DNA of 64,000 nt, from assembly GCF_009737085.1 (NCBI RefSeq), contig NZ_WOVL01000005.1:124001-188000 (forward strand), in the 5' to 3' direction. Shown here one piece after another: positions 51,280 to 59,458 of the stretch (position 1 is its first letter; each line of letters begins with the position of its first letter). The DNA comes from Paenibacillus sp. NEAU-GSW1 (GTDB lineage Bacteria > Bacillota > Bacilli > Paenibacillales > Paenibacillaceae). The notes below the pieces were generated by a model. The model saw nothing but the letters and a program-made list of their open reading frames with translations. It ran no database searches and was not told the DNA's origin. Made by a program: the position numbers and the translations under genes.

Positions 51280-54135
51280 ATGGCGGCTGCAAATACCGCA
51301 GCAAATGTAGCCAAAGGTTATGCCGTTAAGAAAAGCAGCGATAAATACGCTTTAGTCACGAATGGAGGCAAGGGGTTTTCCAAAAAAGGCATCGGGAAGC
51401 AATCGATGAAGGGCATGTTTGGGAAACTGGATAAATCCTCAATGAAAGTGAAGAAGGCAGGCGCGGCCGAAAGCAAGAAAGAGCCGTCTTTCATGGAGAA
51501 GCTGAAAGGCAATATGAAAGGGATTCAAGAAAAGGTCGGCGGCGTCGGCGAGAAGATTGCCGGCAACATCAAAGGTATTCAGGAAATATTCGGCGGTGCC
51601 GGAGAGGCGTTAAAAAGCTTTGGATCTTCGACCGTCGTTGCCGCCGCCGATCTGGAAACGAGTAAAATCGGTTTCGACTTTGCCATGAGCAAGCTGCAAG
51701 GCCAAGGCGGCGGAGGCAAGGGCAAGGGGAAGAAAGGGCCTGCCAGCGCGCAAGATCTGGAGAAGAAATTCGCCGATTATTGGACGGCATTGCGCGACAA
51801 TGCCCAGAATACAGCCTTCTCGGCGGATCAGGTGCTGGAAGGCGGAATGTCGGCGGTCAAGCTGACGAAGGGCGATACAGGCAAAGCGATGCAGCTCGTC
51901 AAGCTGGCGGAGGATATGGCCGGCTTTAATCCGGGCAAGTCGGTAGCCGAAGCGATGGAAGCAATTGAGGCCGCCAATTCGAAGGATTACAAGAAGCTGG
52001 AGGCATTCGGTTTCGAATTCAAGAAGGGCAGCTGGGATAAGTTTCTGAAAGATGCAGGCACCTGGTTCCAGGGCGGGGGTGAGAAGCTGAACAAATCCGC
52101 CAACGGCATGTGGGAAATTGTGACGGAAGGGCTTAAGGGCTCGCTGCAGAACGCCGGAGTGGCTGCACTGGAGCAGGTAAAGCCAATTATGCAGCGGCTG
52201 GTCACCTGGCTGACGAGCGGCGGTTTTAAGAAGCTGGAAAACATCGCGGCGAAGACCGTCGATGTGTTCGTCAAATGCTTCTTATGGATGATGGATGTCA
52301 TCGGCCCGGTATTCGGCTGGCTGGAGAAGGCGCTCGACTGGGTCGGGGCCAACTTTGAGACCTTAAAGCCGATTCTGAACGGGCTGATCGCCGCATTCGC
52401 CGCATTCGCGGTTATATCAACCGTCATGTCGATTATATCGGGCATTGGAGCCGCTATTGGCCTGTTGACGAATCCGATCTTCTGGATCGTCGCCGCGATC
52501 GGTCTGCTGACCGCGGCATGGACAGGCAATTGGTTCGGCATTCAAGACAAGACCAAAGCAGCCGTCGCTTGGATCGTTGCTTCTTATCAATCGCTCGCGC
52601 AAGAGATCGAATGGTTTATTGCGGATACCAAGCAGTTTTTTACCGATTTGGCCGGTTGGATGAAAGAGGTTTGGAGCGGTATCGCAGCGGTTACGACGGA
52701 GCTGGCGGGCCGTATCTGGCAAGGGGTAAGCGCCGCTTTTCAATACGTTTGGTCCATCGTTACCGGCTATATGACGCGAGTCTTTACGTTCTATAAGCTG
52801 ATATGGGACGGCATGGCTGCTATCGTGACCGGTATCGGATCGTTTATTGCGAATACGGTCCAATCCGCTTTCGATACGATCAGCGGCATCGTGTCCGCAG
52901 CTTTCGATACGATAGTCGGCATCGGAAAGGCCGGCATGGAAATGCTGCGCGGTATTTTCAAAGGCGTATGGCAGGGGGCGGCAGGCGACCACAAGGGTGC
53001 TTTGATAACGATCAAAAACGCCATTATGGGCGCCGTCGGCAAGATCGGCGCGTTGTTGGACGGCTTTGCCTCTACAGCATTCAATTATGCGCGTAATTTC
53101 ATTATCGGCTACGCCGGCGGTTTGATCGGCTTATTCCAGACGGTCAGAGATGCGGTTATGCCGGTATGGAATTACATTACGGCCACATGGGACGAAATTT
53201 CGACGTTTGTCGTTACGACCGGCAAGCGGATTCAGGATTGGGCAAGAACCGCTTGGGGAGAGTTCGCCGCGTACATGCAAGGCGTCGGCAGAGCCATCTC
53301 CGACGGCTTTATGAATGCGATGACGGCGGTGGGCCAAGCGATTCAAACGGGGCTTGGCTATATCTGGACAGGATTAGGCGCGATATGGACGTATGTTGAA
53401 GGTATCCTGTCGGCGATCGGAACCTTTTTCGTCACGACGTTTAATCAGGTCTCGACAGCAGTCGGAACCGCGTTATCGGATATGTACAAATGGGGCGCAG
53501 ACACGCTCAATGCCATCGGCGGCGTCTTTACTACGGCATTTACCGGAATCAACGAATTTATTGCGTTGATCTGGGGCATCATCGCCGGAACGTTTTTCTG
53601 GGGCGCCCGCATCGTTTACGACGTCTTGAACGGTATCGCGCAATATGCGATGACATTCGCCACTCAGTTCATGGACGGCCTCATTCAAGGGTTCCAAAGT
53701 ATGTATGGAACGCTTATGCAGACGGTTCAGCAAATATGGGATTCGATTAGAAATATTTTCGGCAGCGCATCTGCGACGGTAAACATGAATGTGCAGCCGA
53801 TTAACGGCAGTCATAAAACAGGGCTTAACAGCGTGCCGTTCAACGGCTATATTGCCGAGCTTCATCAAGGGGAAATGGTGCTTACCTCCGAGCAGGCAAG
53901 CCGTTACCGGAACGGGCAATTGAGCGGCGAGCAGCGTTCGTCCATGCTGCAGCCTTACGGCGGAGCAGGAGGAACGTCCGGCCCTGTCGACCAATCCAAA
54001 TCGGTAGCAATCGCGAACTTGATCGGAGAGATGCATGTGCATGACGAAGCCGATGAGAACCGGTTTATTGACAAGCTAAAGCGGATGCTGGAGGAGGATT
54101 TGCTGACGGAAGGAGAAGGCGTCTATGCCGGTTGA
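51280..54135 (+). CDS. Tail tape measure protein
   Basis: 951-residue tape measure. It has a basic, Gly/Lys-rich N-terminus (about 1-170), helical segments, and a hydrophobic membrane-like region near residues 365-410 (GLIAAFAAFAVISTVMSIISGIGAAIGLLTNPIFWIVAAIGLL). A long Trp/Gly/Thr repeat-like stretch follows, and a C-terminus with LHQGEMVLTSEQASRYR, common at the end of tape measures. It sets tail length and helps membrane penetration; by the usual rule of about 0.15 nm per residue the tail would be near 140 nm (inference). The next gene's start lies within its last codons. Confidence 0.93.
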   Translation: MAAANTAANVAKGYAVKKSSDKYALVTNGGKGFSKKGIGKQSMKGMFGKLDKSSMKVKKAGAAESKKEPSFMEKLKGNMKGIQEKVGGVGEKIAGNIKGIQEIFGGAGEALKSFGSSTVVAAADLETSKIGFDFAMSKLQGQGGGGKGKGKKGPASAQDLEKKFADYWTALRDNAQNTAFSADQVLEGGMSAVKLTKGDTGKAMQLVKLAEDMAGFNPGKSVAEAMEAIEAANSKDYKKLEAFGFEFKKGSWDKFLKDAGTWFQGGGEKLNKSANGMWEIVTEGLKGSLQNAGVAALEQVKPIMQRLVTWLTSGGFKKLENIAAKTVDVFVKCFLWMMDVIGPVFGWLEKALDWVGANFETLKPILNGLIAAFAAFAVISTVMSIISGIGAAIGLLTNPIFWIVAAIGLLTAAWTGNWFGIQDKTKAAVAWIVASYQSLAQEIEWFIADTKQFFTDLAGWMKEVWSGIAAVTTELAGRIWQGVSAAFQYVWSIVTGYMTRVFTFYKLIWDGMAAIVTGIGSFIANTVQSAFDTISGIVSAAFDTIVGIGKAGMEMLRGIFKGVWQGAAGDHKGALITIKNAIMGAVGKIGALLDGFASTAFNYARNFIIGYAGGLIGLFQTVRDAVMPVWNYITATWDEISTFVVTTGKRIQDWARTAWGEFAAYMQGVGRAISDGFMNAMTAVGQAIQTGLGYIWTGLGAIWTYVEGILSAIGTFFVTTFNQVSTAVGTALSDMYKWGADTLNAIGGVFTTAFTGINEFIALIWGIIAGTFFWGARIVYDVLNGIAQYAMTFATQFMDGLIQGFQSMYGTLMQTVQQIWDSIRNIFGSASATVNMNVQPINGSHKTGLNSVPFNGYIAELHQGEMVLTSEQASRYRNGQLSGEQRSSMLQPYGGAGGTSGPVDQSKSVAIANLIGEMHVHDEADENRFIDKLKRMLEEDLLTEGEGVYAG

Positions 54136-54775
54136 GTTCTGGTTCACCTTTAACAACGGAGCGGAGTCGCTTTGGCTGCCCGTCAATCCTTCTGAATTGA
54201 AAGTGTCGGCAGGCTCGGCCAACGAGACGGTGTCGGTGCAAAAGCTGGGACAAATTACGGTCATCCAGGATCCGGTTCTGAGAACATACGAATTCGCCTC
54301 CCATTTTCCGAAGCATTACGGCCCGTATTGCTCCTATGTCAATATTAAGCCGCCGATGAAAGGAATCGAACAGCTCGAGAAATGGAAGAACAGCGGCTAT
54401 CCTGTCCAATTTGTCGTCATTCATTCGGAGGAAGAGAAGATGACTCTTCCGGTCACGATCGAATCGTTGTCCTACCGGGAAATGGCAGGCGATGTCGGAA
54501 GCATCTATTACGAGCTTTCGTTGCGGGAATTCAAATATACGAAGCCTCGCGTCATTGAGACGAAGAAGGAAAACGGGCAGACGGTAGCGGAAATCAGCAA
54601 CAAAGGGCAGCGGCCGGATCAAAGCGTGAAGCCGAAGTCGTATACGGTAAAAACCGGGGATTCGCTATGGGCCATTCAGATGAGAGTCGGCGTGCCGTAT
54701 GAAAAGATAGCGGCGGCCAACGGTATTAAACCGCCTTATACGATTTATCCGAATCAAGTGCTGGTGATTCCATGA
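54125..54775 (+). CDS. LysM-domain baseplate/tail protein (XkdP-like)
   Basis: 216-residue protein. The N-terminal 150 residues fit the XkdP-type tail protein (FTFNNGAESLWLPVNPSELKVSAG ... REFKYTKPRVIE) and residues 172-216 are a LysM peptidoglycan-binding domain (SYTVKTGDSLWAIQMRVGVPYEKIAAANGI ... VLVIP). In PBSX and diffocin-type clusters this gene always follows the tape measure and helps anchor the hub and meet the cell wall. Overlaps the tape measure gene by 11 bp. Confidence 0.93.
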   Translation: MPVEFWFTFNNGAESLWLPVNPSELKVSAGSANETVSVQKLGQITVIQDPVLRTYEFASHFPKHYGPYCSYVNIKPPMKGIEQLEKWKNSGYPVQFVVIHSEEEKMTLPVTIESLSYREMAGDVGSIYYELSLREFKYTKPRVIETKKENGQTVAEISNKGQRPDQSVKPKSYTVKTGDSLWAIQMRVGVPYEKIAAANGIKPPYTIYPNQVLVIP

Positions 54776-55734
54776 TTCAAGTAATGACCGTTACAGACGG
54801 GCAAATGAACGATATAACGGCGCTGGTAGAAAGCGCGGAATGGTCGGGGACGGCGCAAAAAGCGATTCGCAAGCTTACGGTCAGCCTGGTGCATGCCAAA
54901 GAAGGCGATATCGCGCCGGCAAAGGTGGAAAACGGCAGCGGTATCGTACTTCGTTTCGGCGAGGAAGAACTGTTTCGCGGCATCGTATTCAATGCGGAGT
55001 ATAAGCCGGGAAAGCTCAGCTTAACCGCCTACGATCAACTGATTTACTTGACGAACAACAAAGATTCCTATGTGTTCAAAAGCATGAAAGCGTCGGCGTT
55101 GCTGAACAAGCTTTGCACCGACTTTTCGATTCCGGCCGGAACGATAGAGGATACGACCCACGTCATCTCGCATATGGTATGCGACGAAGAAACGCTGTTC
55201 GATATGGTGAAGAAAGCGCTCGATATTACGTACAAAAATATTGGCGAGCGCTTTTCCCTTTTTTCGAAGGAGGGGAAGGTGCAGCTCGTGCCTTTTAAGA
55301 AAAACAGCCGGAAATGGATGATCGAGACTGGCATGAATTTGATCGATTATTCGTACGGCGAATCGATTGACAAGACGGTAACGAAAGTGAAGCTGCAGGG
55401 CAGCGACGGAAAACAGACGGTTATCGCTACGGCTGAGAATAAATCGTTGCAGAAGCAATTCGGCGTCCTCCAGCATTACGAGAAAATAAAGGATAAGTCG
55501 AATCGGGCGCAGCTGCAAGATGCGGCTAACATGATGCTGGCCGAGAACGGCAAAGTGAAGAAGACGCTTAGGCTTGATGAGGTGCTTGGCATTACAGAGG
55601 TGGTGGCCGGGACGACGATCATCGTCAAAGTGCCGGAGCTCGGCATTGAGCAGACTTATGCGGTCGAGGAGGATACGCATCAATTTAGCGGGCGCTATCA
55701 TAAAATGTCGCTCGCGCTTTCCGAGATGTCCTGA
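54772..55734 (+). CDS. Baseplate hub protein (XkdQ/YqbQ-like)
   Basis: 320-residue hub protein related to XkdQ and gp27/gpD-type hub proteins. It shows ALVESAEWSGTAQKAIRKLTVSL, VLRFGEEELFRGIVFNAEY, LTAYDQLIYLTNNKDSYVFK, DETLFDMVKKALD and YAVEEDTHQFSGRYHKMSLALSEM. It forms the centre of the baseplate from which the spike projects. Coupled to the LysM gene by a 4-bp ATGA overlap. Confidence 0.92.
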   Translation: MIQVMTVTDGQMNDITALVESAEWSGTAQKAIRKLTVSLVHAKEGDIAPAKVENGSGIVLRFGEEELFRGIVFNAEYKPGKLSLTAYDQLIYLTNNKDSYVFKSMKASALLNKLCTDFSIPAGTIEDTTHVISHMVCDEETLFDMVKKALDITYKNIGERFSLFSKEGKVQLVPFKKNSRKWMIETGMNLIDYSYGESIDKTVTKVKLQGSDGKQTVIATAENKSLQKQFGVLQHYEKIKDKSNRAQLQDAANMMLAENGKVKKTLRLDEVLGITEVVAGTTIIVKVPELGIEQTYAVEEDTHQFSGRYHKMSLALSEMS

Positions 55735-55762
55735 TCGTAAAAGCCTTTTGGGGGGATGCAAG

Positions 55763-56275
55763 ATGTCGCTGTCGCTGGGGCAGTTAATTAAACAGCACAG
55801 CATGAAAAGCGTGCAGTCGCTGAAGCTGATGGAGCTCATGGAGGCTGAAGTCGTCTCCGAGCCGCCCGAGCTGAAGATTAAGCTGAAGGGGAGCGACAAG
55901 CTCATCATCCCGAAGGAACTGATCGTCGTTGCGGAGCATTTGTGCGAAGTAAAGCGGAAGGTGAATTTGGTGAACAAAGCCAAGATTGTGGACGGGAAGA
56001 AGACAAAGGGCCAGACGACGATTGGGGAGCAGGAGTTCAGTTTGTCGTTTTCAAAGGAGAAGCATCCCGTCTACCCGTATCCGATACACACGCATACCGG
56101 TAAAGTGAAGGTCGCCTTGACTGACCGGGAATTTACGATGGAGCAAGGCGAACTGCACTATATTAACGATGACGAAGAGGACGATCTGCTGAAAAAGGGC
56201 GATAAAGTGATGGTCATTTCATTCGAGGGCGGGCAGCGTTTCTTTATTGCCGACCGGATTTTCCAATATGAATGA
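55763..56275 (+). CDS. DUF2577 baseplate protein, copy 1 (XkdR-like)
   Basis: 170-residue DUF2577 protein. N-terminal two-thirds (LGQLIKQHSMKSVQSLKLMELMEAEVVSEPPELKIKLKGSDKLIIPKELIVVAE) and C-terminus (KKGDKVMVISFEGGQRFFIADRIFQYE) are conserved with copy 2. The middle (GQTTIGEQEFSLSFSKEKHPVYPYPIHTHTG) is unique and holds an HTH metal-binding-like motif. XkdR-type proteins lie at the hub/spike. The ATG at 55763 has GGGGGATG upstream. Longer than XkdR (about 90). Confidence 0.85.
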   Translation: MSLSLGQLIKQHSMKSVQSLKLMELMEAEVVSEPPELKIKLKGSDKLIIPKELIVVAEHLCEVKRKVNLVNKAKIVDGKKTKGQTTIGEQEFSLSFSKEKHPVYPYPIHTHTGKVKVALTDREFTMEQGELHYINDDEEDDLLKKGDKVMVISFEGGQRFFIADRIFQYE

Positions 56276-56290
56276 AAGAAGGTGCCATTA

Positions 56291-56740
56291 ATGTCGCTTG
56301 GGCAATTGATCAAGCAGCATAGCTTAAAAAGCGTGCAATCGATGAAGCTGCCGGAGCTGATGGAGGCCGAAGTCGTCTCGGATGCGCCGGATTTGAAAAT
56401 TAAGCTCAAGGGAAGCGATAAGCTCATTATTCCGAAGGAGCTTATCGTCGTTGCCGAAAAGCTATGCCGTGTAAGACGGAAAGTAAATTTGACCAATGAG
56501 AAGCTGACGACCATCGAATCGCAAGAGTTCAGCGGAAATACAGACCCTTCGGATCATCCTCACAGCTACAAAGTTACTGTCGATCTGAAGGATAAGGATT
56601 TCACGATGAAGGAAGGCGAAATCCATTTCATTAATGACAAAAAAGAGGATGATCTGTTGAGAAAAGGCGATAAAGTGATGGTCATCTCTTACGAGGGCGG
56701 TCAGAAATTTTTTATTTTCGACCGGATCGTTCAATATTGA
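56291..56740 (+). CDS. DUF2577 baseplate protein, copy 2 (XkdR-like)
   Basis: 149-residue tandem paralogue of the gene just upstream, 15 bp away. First 60 residues and last 50 are nearly the same; the centre differs and is shorter (TTIESQEFSGNTDPSDHPHSYK), again with a His-x-His pair (HPH). GAAGGTG precedes the ATG at 56291. Duplication followed by divergence of the middle segment suggests two structurally different positions or alternative tips in the baseplate (inference). Confidence 0.85.
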   Translation: MSLGQLIKQHSLKSVQSMKLPELMEAEVVSDAPDLKIKLKGSDKLIIPKELIVVAEKLCRVRRKVNLTNEKLTTIESQEFSGNTDPSDHPHSYKVTVDLKDKDFTMKEGEIHFINDKKEDDLLRKGDKVMVISYEGGQKFFIFDRIVQY

Positions 56741-56764
56741 TGGCCATGGGAAGGCGGCGGTGGC

Positions 56765-57166
56765 ATGGGACTAACGCCCGAAATTGATTTTCCGGACCTG
56801 ATTGTTAAAAAGAAGCCGGTGCTGCGCACGTACAGCCTTGATTTGGAAACCGGGGAAATCGGAAGGCAAATCGACGGCAAAGACGCGGTCAAGCAATTTA
56901 TTCATAAAGCGATTCTTACGATTCGGTTTAATTATTCGATCTACTCGAATGATTACGGCTGCGAGATTGTGTATTTGCTCGGCAAGTCGTATACGCAAGG
57001 GTTTATTCAGGTAGAGATGATCAGGATGATTACGGAAGCTCTCGTCTATGACGAGCGTATCAGCCGTGTGTTTGATTTTAATATCGAGTTGGCCGGCGAC
57101 GAGGTGAAAATCGCTTTCCAGGCGGAGACGACGCAGGGCATCATCCGATACGAAGGAGTGTTGTAG
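56765..57166 (+). CDS. Baseplate wedge protein, DUF2634/gp25-like (XkdS-like)
   Basis: 133-residue DUF2634 protein. The features RTYSLDLETGEIGRQIDGKDAVKQFIHKAILTIRFNYSIYSNDYGCEIVYLLGK and DERISRVFDFNIELAGDEVKIAFQAETTQGII match XkdS/gp25-type wedge subunits that tie the baseplate to the first sheath ring. Only 1 bp separates its stop from the baseplate J start. Confidence 0.92.
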   Translation: MGLTPEIDFPDLIVKKKPVLRTYSLDLETGEIGRQIDGKDAVKQFIHKAILTIRFNYSIYSNDYGCEIVYLLGKSYTQGFIQVEMIRMITEALVYDERISRVFDFNIELAGDEVKIAFQAETTQGIIRYEGVL

Positions 57167-57167
57167 C

Positions 57168-58178
57168 TTGAACGGCACAAATACAGTCAGCTTTGAATCA
57201 AAGCTGCAGCAGCTGCTCGATCGCGTCGACGACGGGCTGGACAAAAGCGAAGGCTCGATCATATATGACGCGTTGGCGCCAATAGCTATGCAGCTTTGGA
57301 TCGAAGAGAGCAAGTTTCGCAGCATTATGGAGCAGGCCTTTGCCGTAACGGCGGAAGGCCGTTTTCTCGATTTAATCGCAAAGGATTACGGAATGGACCG
57401 CACGCCGGCCACTGCTTCTTGGGTAGATCTGGAGTTCACGGGCACGGAAAACGCCGTTATTCCGGACGGCACGACGGTCGGCATTGAAAACTCGGATCTC
57501 TCCTTTGCGACGGTCGGCGAAGCGACCATCGGCAGTCAAAAAAAGACGATTGTAAAGGCAAGATGCAAGCAAGCGGGCATAATCGGCAACGTAAATGCAG
57601 ATACGATCCGGCTGCTGTTTGATCCGCTCAAGGATATTTCGAAAGTGAACAACCCGCGTCCTGCAGTCGGCGGGCTCAATCAGGAGCCGGATGAAGCGCT
57701 TCGCAACCGCATTTTGTACCAGAAGCGCAACCCGGAGCATGGCGGGACGGAAACCGACTACAAGCGATGGGCGCTTTCCGTTACCGGCGTCACGTATGCA
57801 GAAGCGATCAATTGCAATCGCGGGCTGGGCACGGTCGATGTCATCGTTGGCAGCGACGGAAACATCAAAGAGGTATGCGCGGAAGTGCTGAAGCTGATTG
57901 AGCTGAAAAAGCCGCTGGGCGTCGACGTTATCGTAAAGCCTGTTGTCCCGGAGTCGATGACGGTGAGAGTAAAAGTGATCGGCTTGAACGAAGCGGCGGC
58001 CAAAAATGCGGTTTACGGCTATTTGCGTACGGTGGACATCGGCGGAACGATTTATTTGTCCAAAATCGTGGCGGCGATCATTTCCGCAGGAGCGACAGAT
58101 GCAACCATCGAGGAGCCGAAGCAAAACCTGGAGCTGCCTCTTGATCGGAGCCTGCAAGCGGAGGTGATTATCGTATGA
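57168..58178 (+). CDS. Baseplate J/gp47-family protein (XkdT-like)
   Basis: 336-residue baseplate wedge protein of the gp6/J family. YGMDRTPATASWVDLEFTGTENAVIPDGTTV, GIIGNVNADTIRLLFDPLKDISKVNNPRPAVGGLNQEPDEALRNRIL and GGTETDYKRWALSVTGVTYAEAINCNRGLGTVDVIVGSDG are diagnostic. Start is the TTG at 57168 with GAAGGAG upstream. It ends in a 4-bp overlap with the YmfQ-like gene. Confidence 0.95.
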   Translation: MNGTNTVSFESKLQQLLDRVDDGLDKSEGSIIYDALAPIAMQLWIEESKFRSIMEQAFAVTAEGRFLDLIAKDYGMDRTPATASWVDLEFTGTENAVIPDGTTVGIENSDLSFATVGEATIGSQKKTIVKARCKQAGIIGNVNADTIRLLFDPLKDISKVNNPRPAVGGLNQEPDEALRNRILYQKRNPEHGGTETDYKRWALSVTGVTYAEAINCNRGLGTVDVIVGSDGNIKEVCAEVLKLIELKKPLGVDVIVKPVVPESMTVRVKVIGLNEAAAKNAVYGYLRTVDIGGTIYLSKIVAAIISAGATDATIEEPKQNLELPLDRSLQAEVIIV

Positions 58179-58906
58179 CCTCGCCGCTCATTCGTTATTT
58201 GCCCGAGTACTATCAGGAAAGCAGGCAAATGAATGCGATTATGGAGGCTGCGGAGCCGGATATTCCCGATGTGGAGGGCCGGCTGCTCCATACGCTTTTT
58301 TTATCGGAATCGCCTGAGGAATGGCTGTATTTGTGGCAGAAGGAGCTGCAGGAGACGAACAGAGAGGCGCTGCTTGCCAAGCTGAGATCGTCATCGGGCA
58401 CGCTCAATATGGAAACGATTAATGCGCTTGGCCTAACTGCACTGGAAACGTTTCGGCTGAGTCCGGAAGACGGCTATACGCTGTCGGGTGACGATGCGAT
58501 GCTGCCGGACGGCGAATTTTTCGGGCCGTTGATTACAGCAATTTATGTCAATCCGGATCAGGTGGATGTCGTTCGCAAGCTGTTGCAAATTAGCGGCTTT
58601 GCCGGTTTTAAATATTGGCTTGCCGTCATGCTGCAGCAGCAAGTCAAGCTGGAAAGCCCGAGGATTAGCACGTGGCGAAGTTTGTATTTGGGATCGGATC
58701 GCGAAACGAAACTAAATTATGAAGAGGTCAGCGGACAGAAATTAAGCACCAATATGGCAATGGGTATCTGTTTGCCAGCCGGCAGCATAGCCCGTACGGC
58801 GAAAGAAGCGTGGTGGTCGCCAAACGTGTTTTTTACGGATTCGTTAACCTTTGCGGAGCAGGAGCTTCACATTCAGCAAGCGGCTGTCACGATCGTTCAA
58901 GGATAG
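58175..58906 (+). CDS. YmfQ/DUF2313-like baseplate protein (XkdU-like)
   Basis: 243-residue protein in the XkdU position right after baseplate J. Its N-terminus LIRYLPEYYQESRQMNAIMEAAEPDIPDVEGRL is the usual opening of YmfQ/DUF2313 proteins, though the C-terminal half (WRSLYLGSDRETKLNYEEVSGQKL) is less typical. Such proteins join wedges to tail fibres. ATGA overlap with the upstream gene. Confidence 0.85.
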   Translation: MTSPLIRYLPEYYQESRQMNAIMEAAEPDIPDVEGRLLHTLFLSESPEEWLYLWQKELQETNREALLAKLRSSSGTLNMETINALGLTALETFRLSPEDGYTLSGDDAMLPDGEFFGPLITAIYVNPDQVDVVRKLLQISGFAGFKYWLAVMLQQQVKLESPRISTWRSLYLGSDRETKLNYEEVSGQKLSTNMAMGICLPAGSIARTAKEAWWSPNVFFTDSLTFAEQELHIQQAAVTIVQG

Positions 58907-58928
58907 CTTTAGCTTAGGAGGAGAGCAC

Positions 58929-59444
58929 ATGGGAGTCAGTTATACGGCCTCGGTTGCCGGGATGAGGGCGTTTCAGGCGCTAAATCTTGTGCGGACGGAC
59001 AATATCTGGATCGGTATCGGCAAGCCGACGCCATGGAATGAAACGGACAGCGTGCCGGAAGTGACGGGCGCAGCGCAGTTTAGCGAACCGATCGGCTATA
59101 AGAAAGCGGAGAAGGTCAGGTTCGTCATGCCTGACCCGGACGGAGACATTATTCAGTTCGAGCAAAAGTGGAAAATGATCACGGAAGCGGAAGCGATGCA
59201 AAGCTTAACCCGCTGGGTTTATGTTGCCGCATGGATTAACGGCACCGAGCTGCCTGCGGTCAGCTATCGGCAGAGTGCGATCATTACCGAGCTGGAGCTG
59301 GCGCCGGAGACATTGCCCGGAAAGCTGGCGGTTAAAGCCGAAGAGGTGAGCAGCCACGGCTACGCGCTCGTCTTGAATAACCGTACGGTCATTAACAGGG
59401 CTGAGGATCAACGCGAATATCTCGAATTTATCGTGGAGTTTTAG
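58929..59444 (+). CDS. Predicted baseplate-peripheral protein
   Basis: 171-residue protein with TDNIWIGIGKPTPWNETDSVPEV near residue 25, a pattern seen in myophage baseplate proteins that precede DUF4815 proteins, and a C-terminal beta-rich part (LNNRTVINRAEDQREYLEFIVEF). Not part of the standard PBSX set. AGGAGGAG precedes the ATG at 58929. Role in particle periphery is inferred from position. Confidence 0.75.
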   Translation: MGVSYTASVAGMRAFQALNLVRTDNIWIGIGKPTPWNETDSVPEVTGAAQFSEPIGYKKAEKVRFVMPDPDGDIIQFEQKWKMITEAEAMQSLTRWVYVAAWINGTELPAVSYRQSAIITELELAPETLPGKLAVKAEEVSSHGYALVLNNRTVINRAEDQREYLEFIVEF

Positions 59445-59458
59445 GAGGAACGCGGGGG

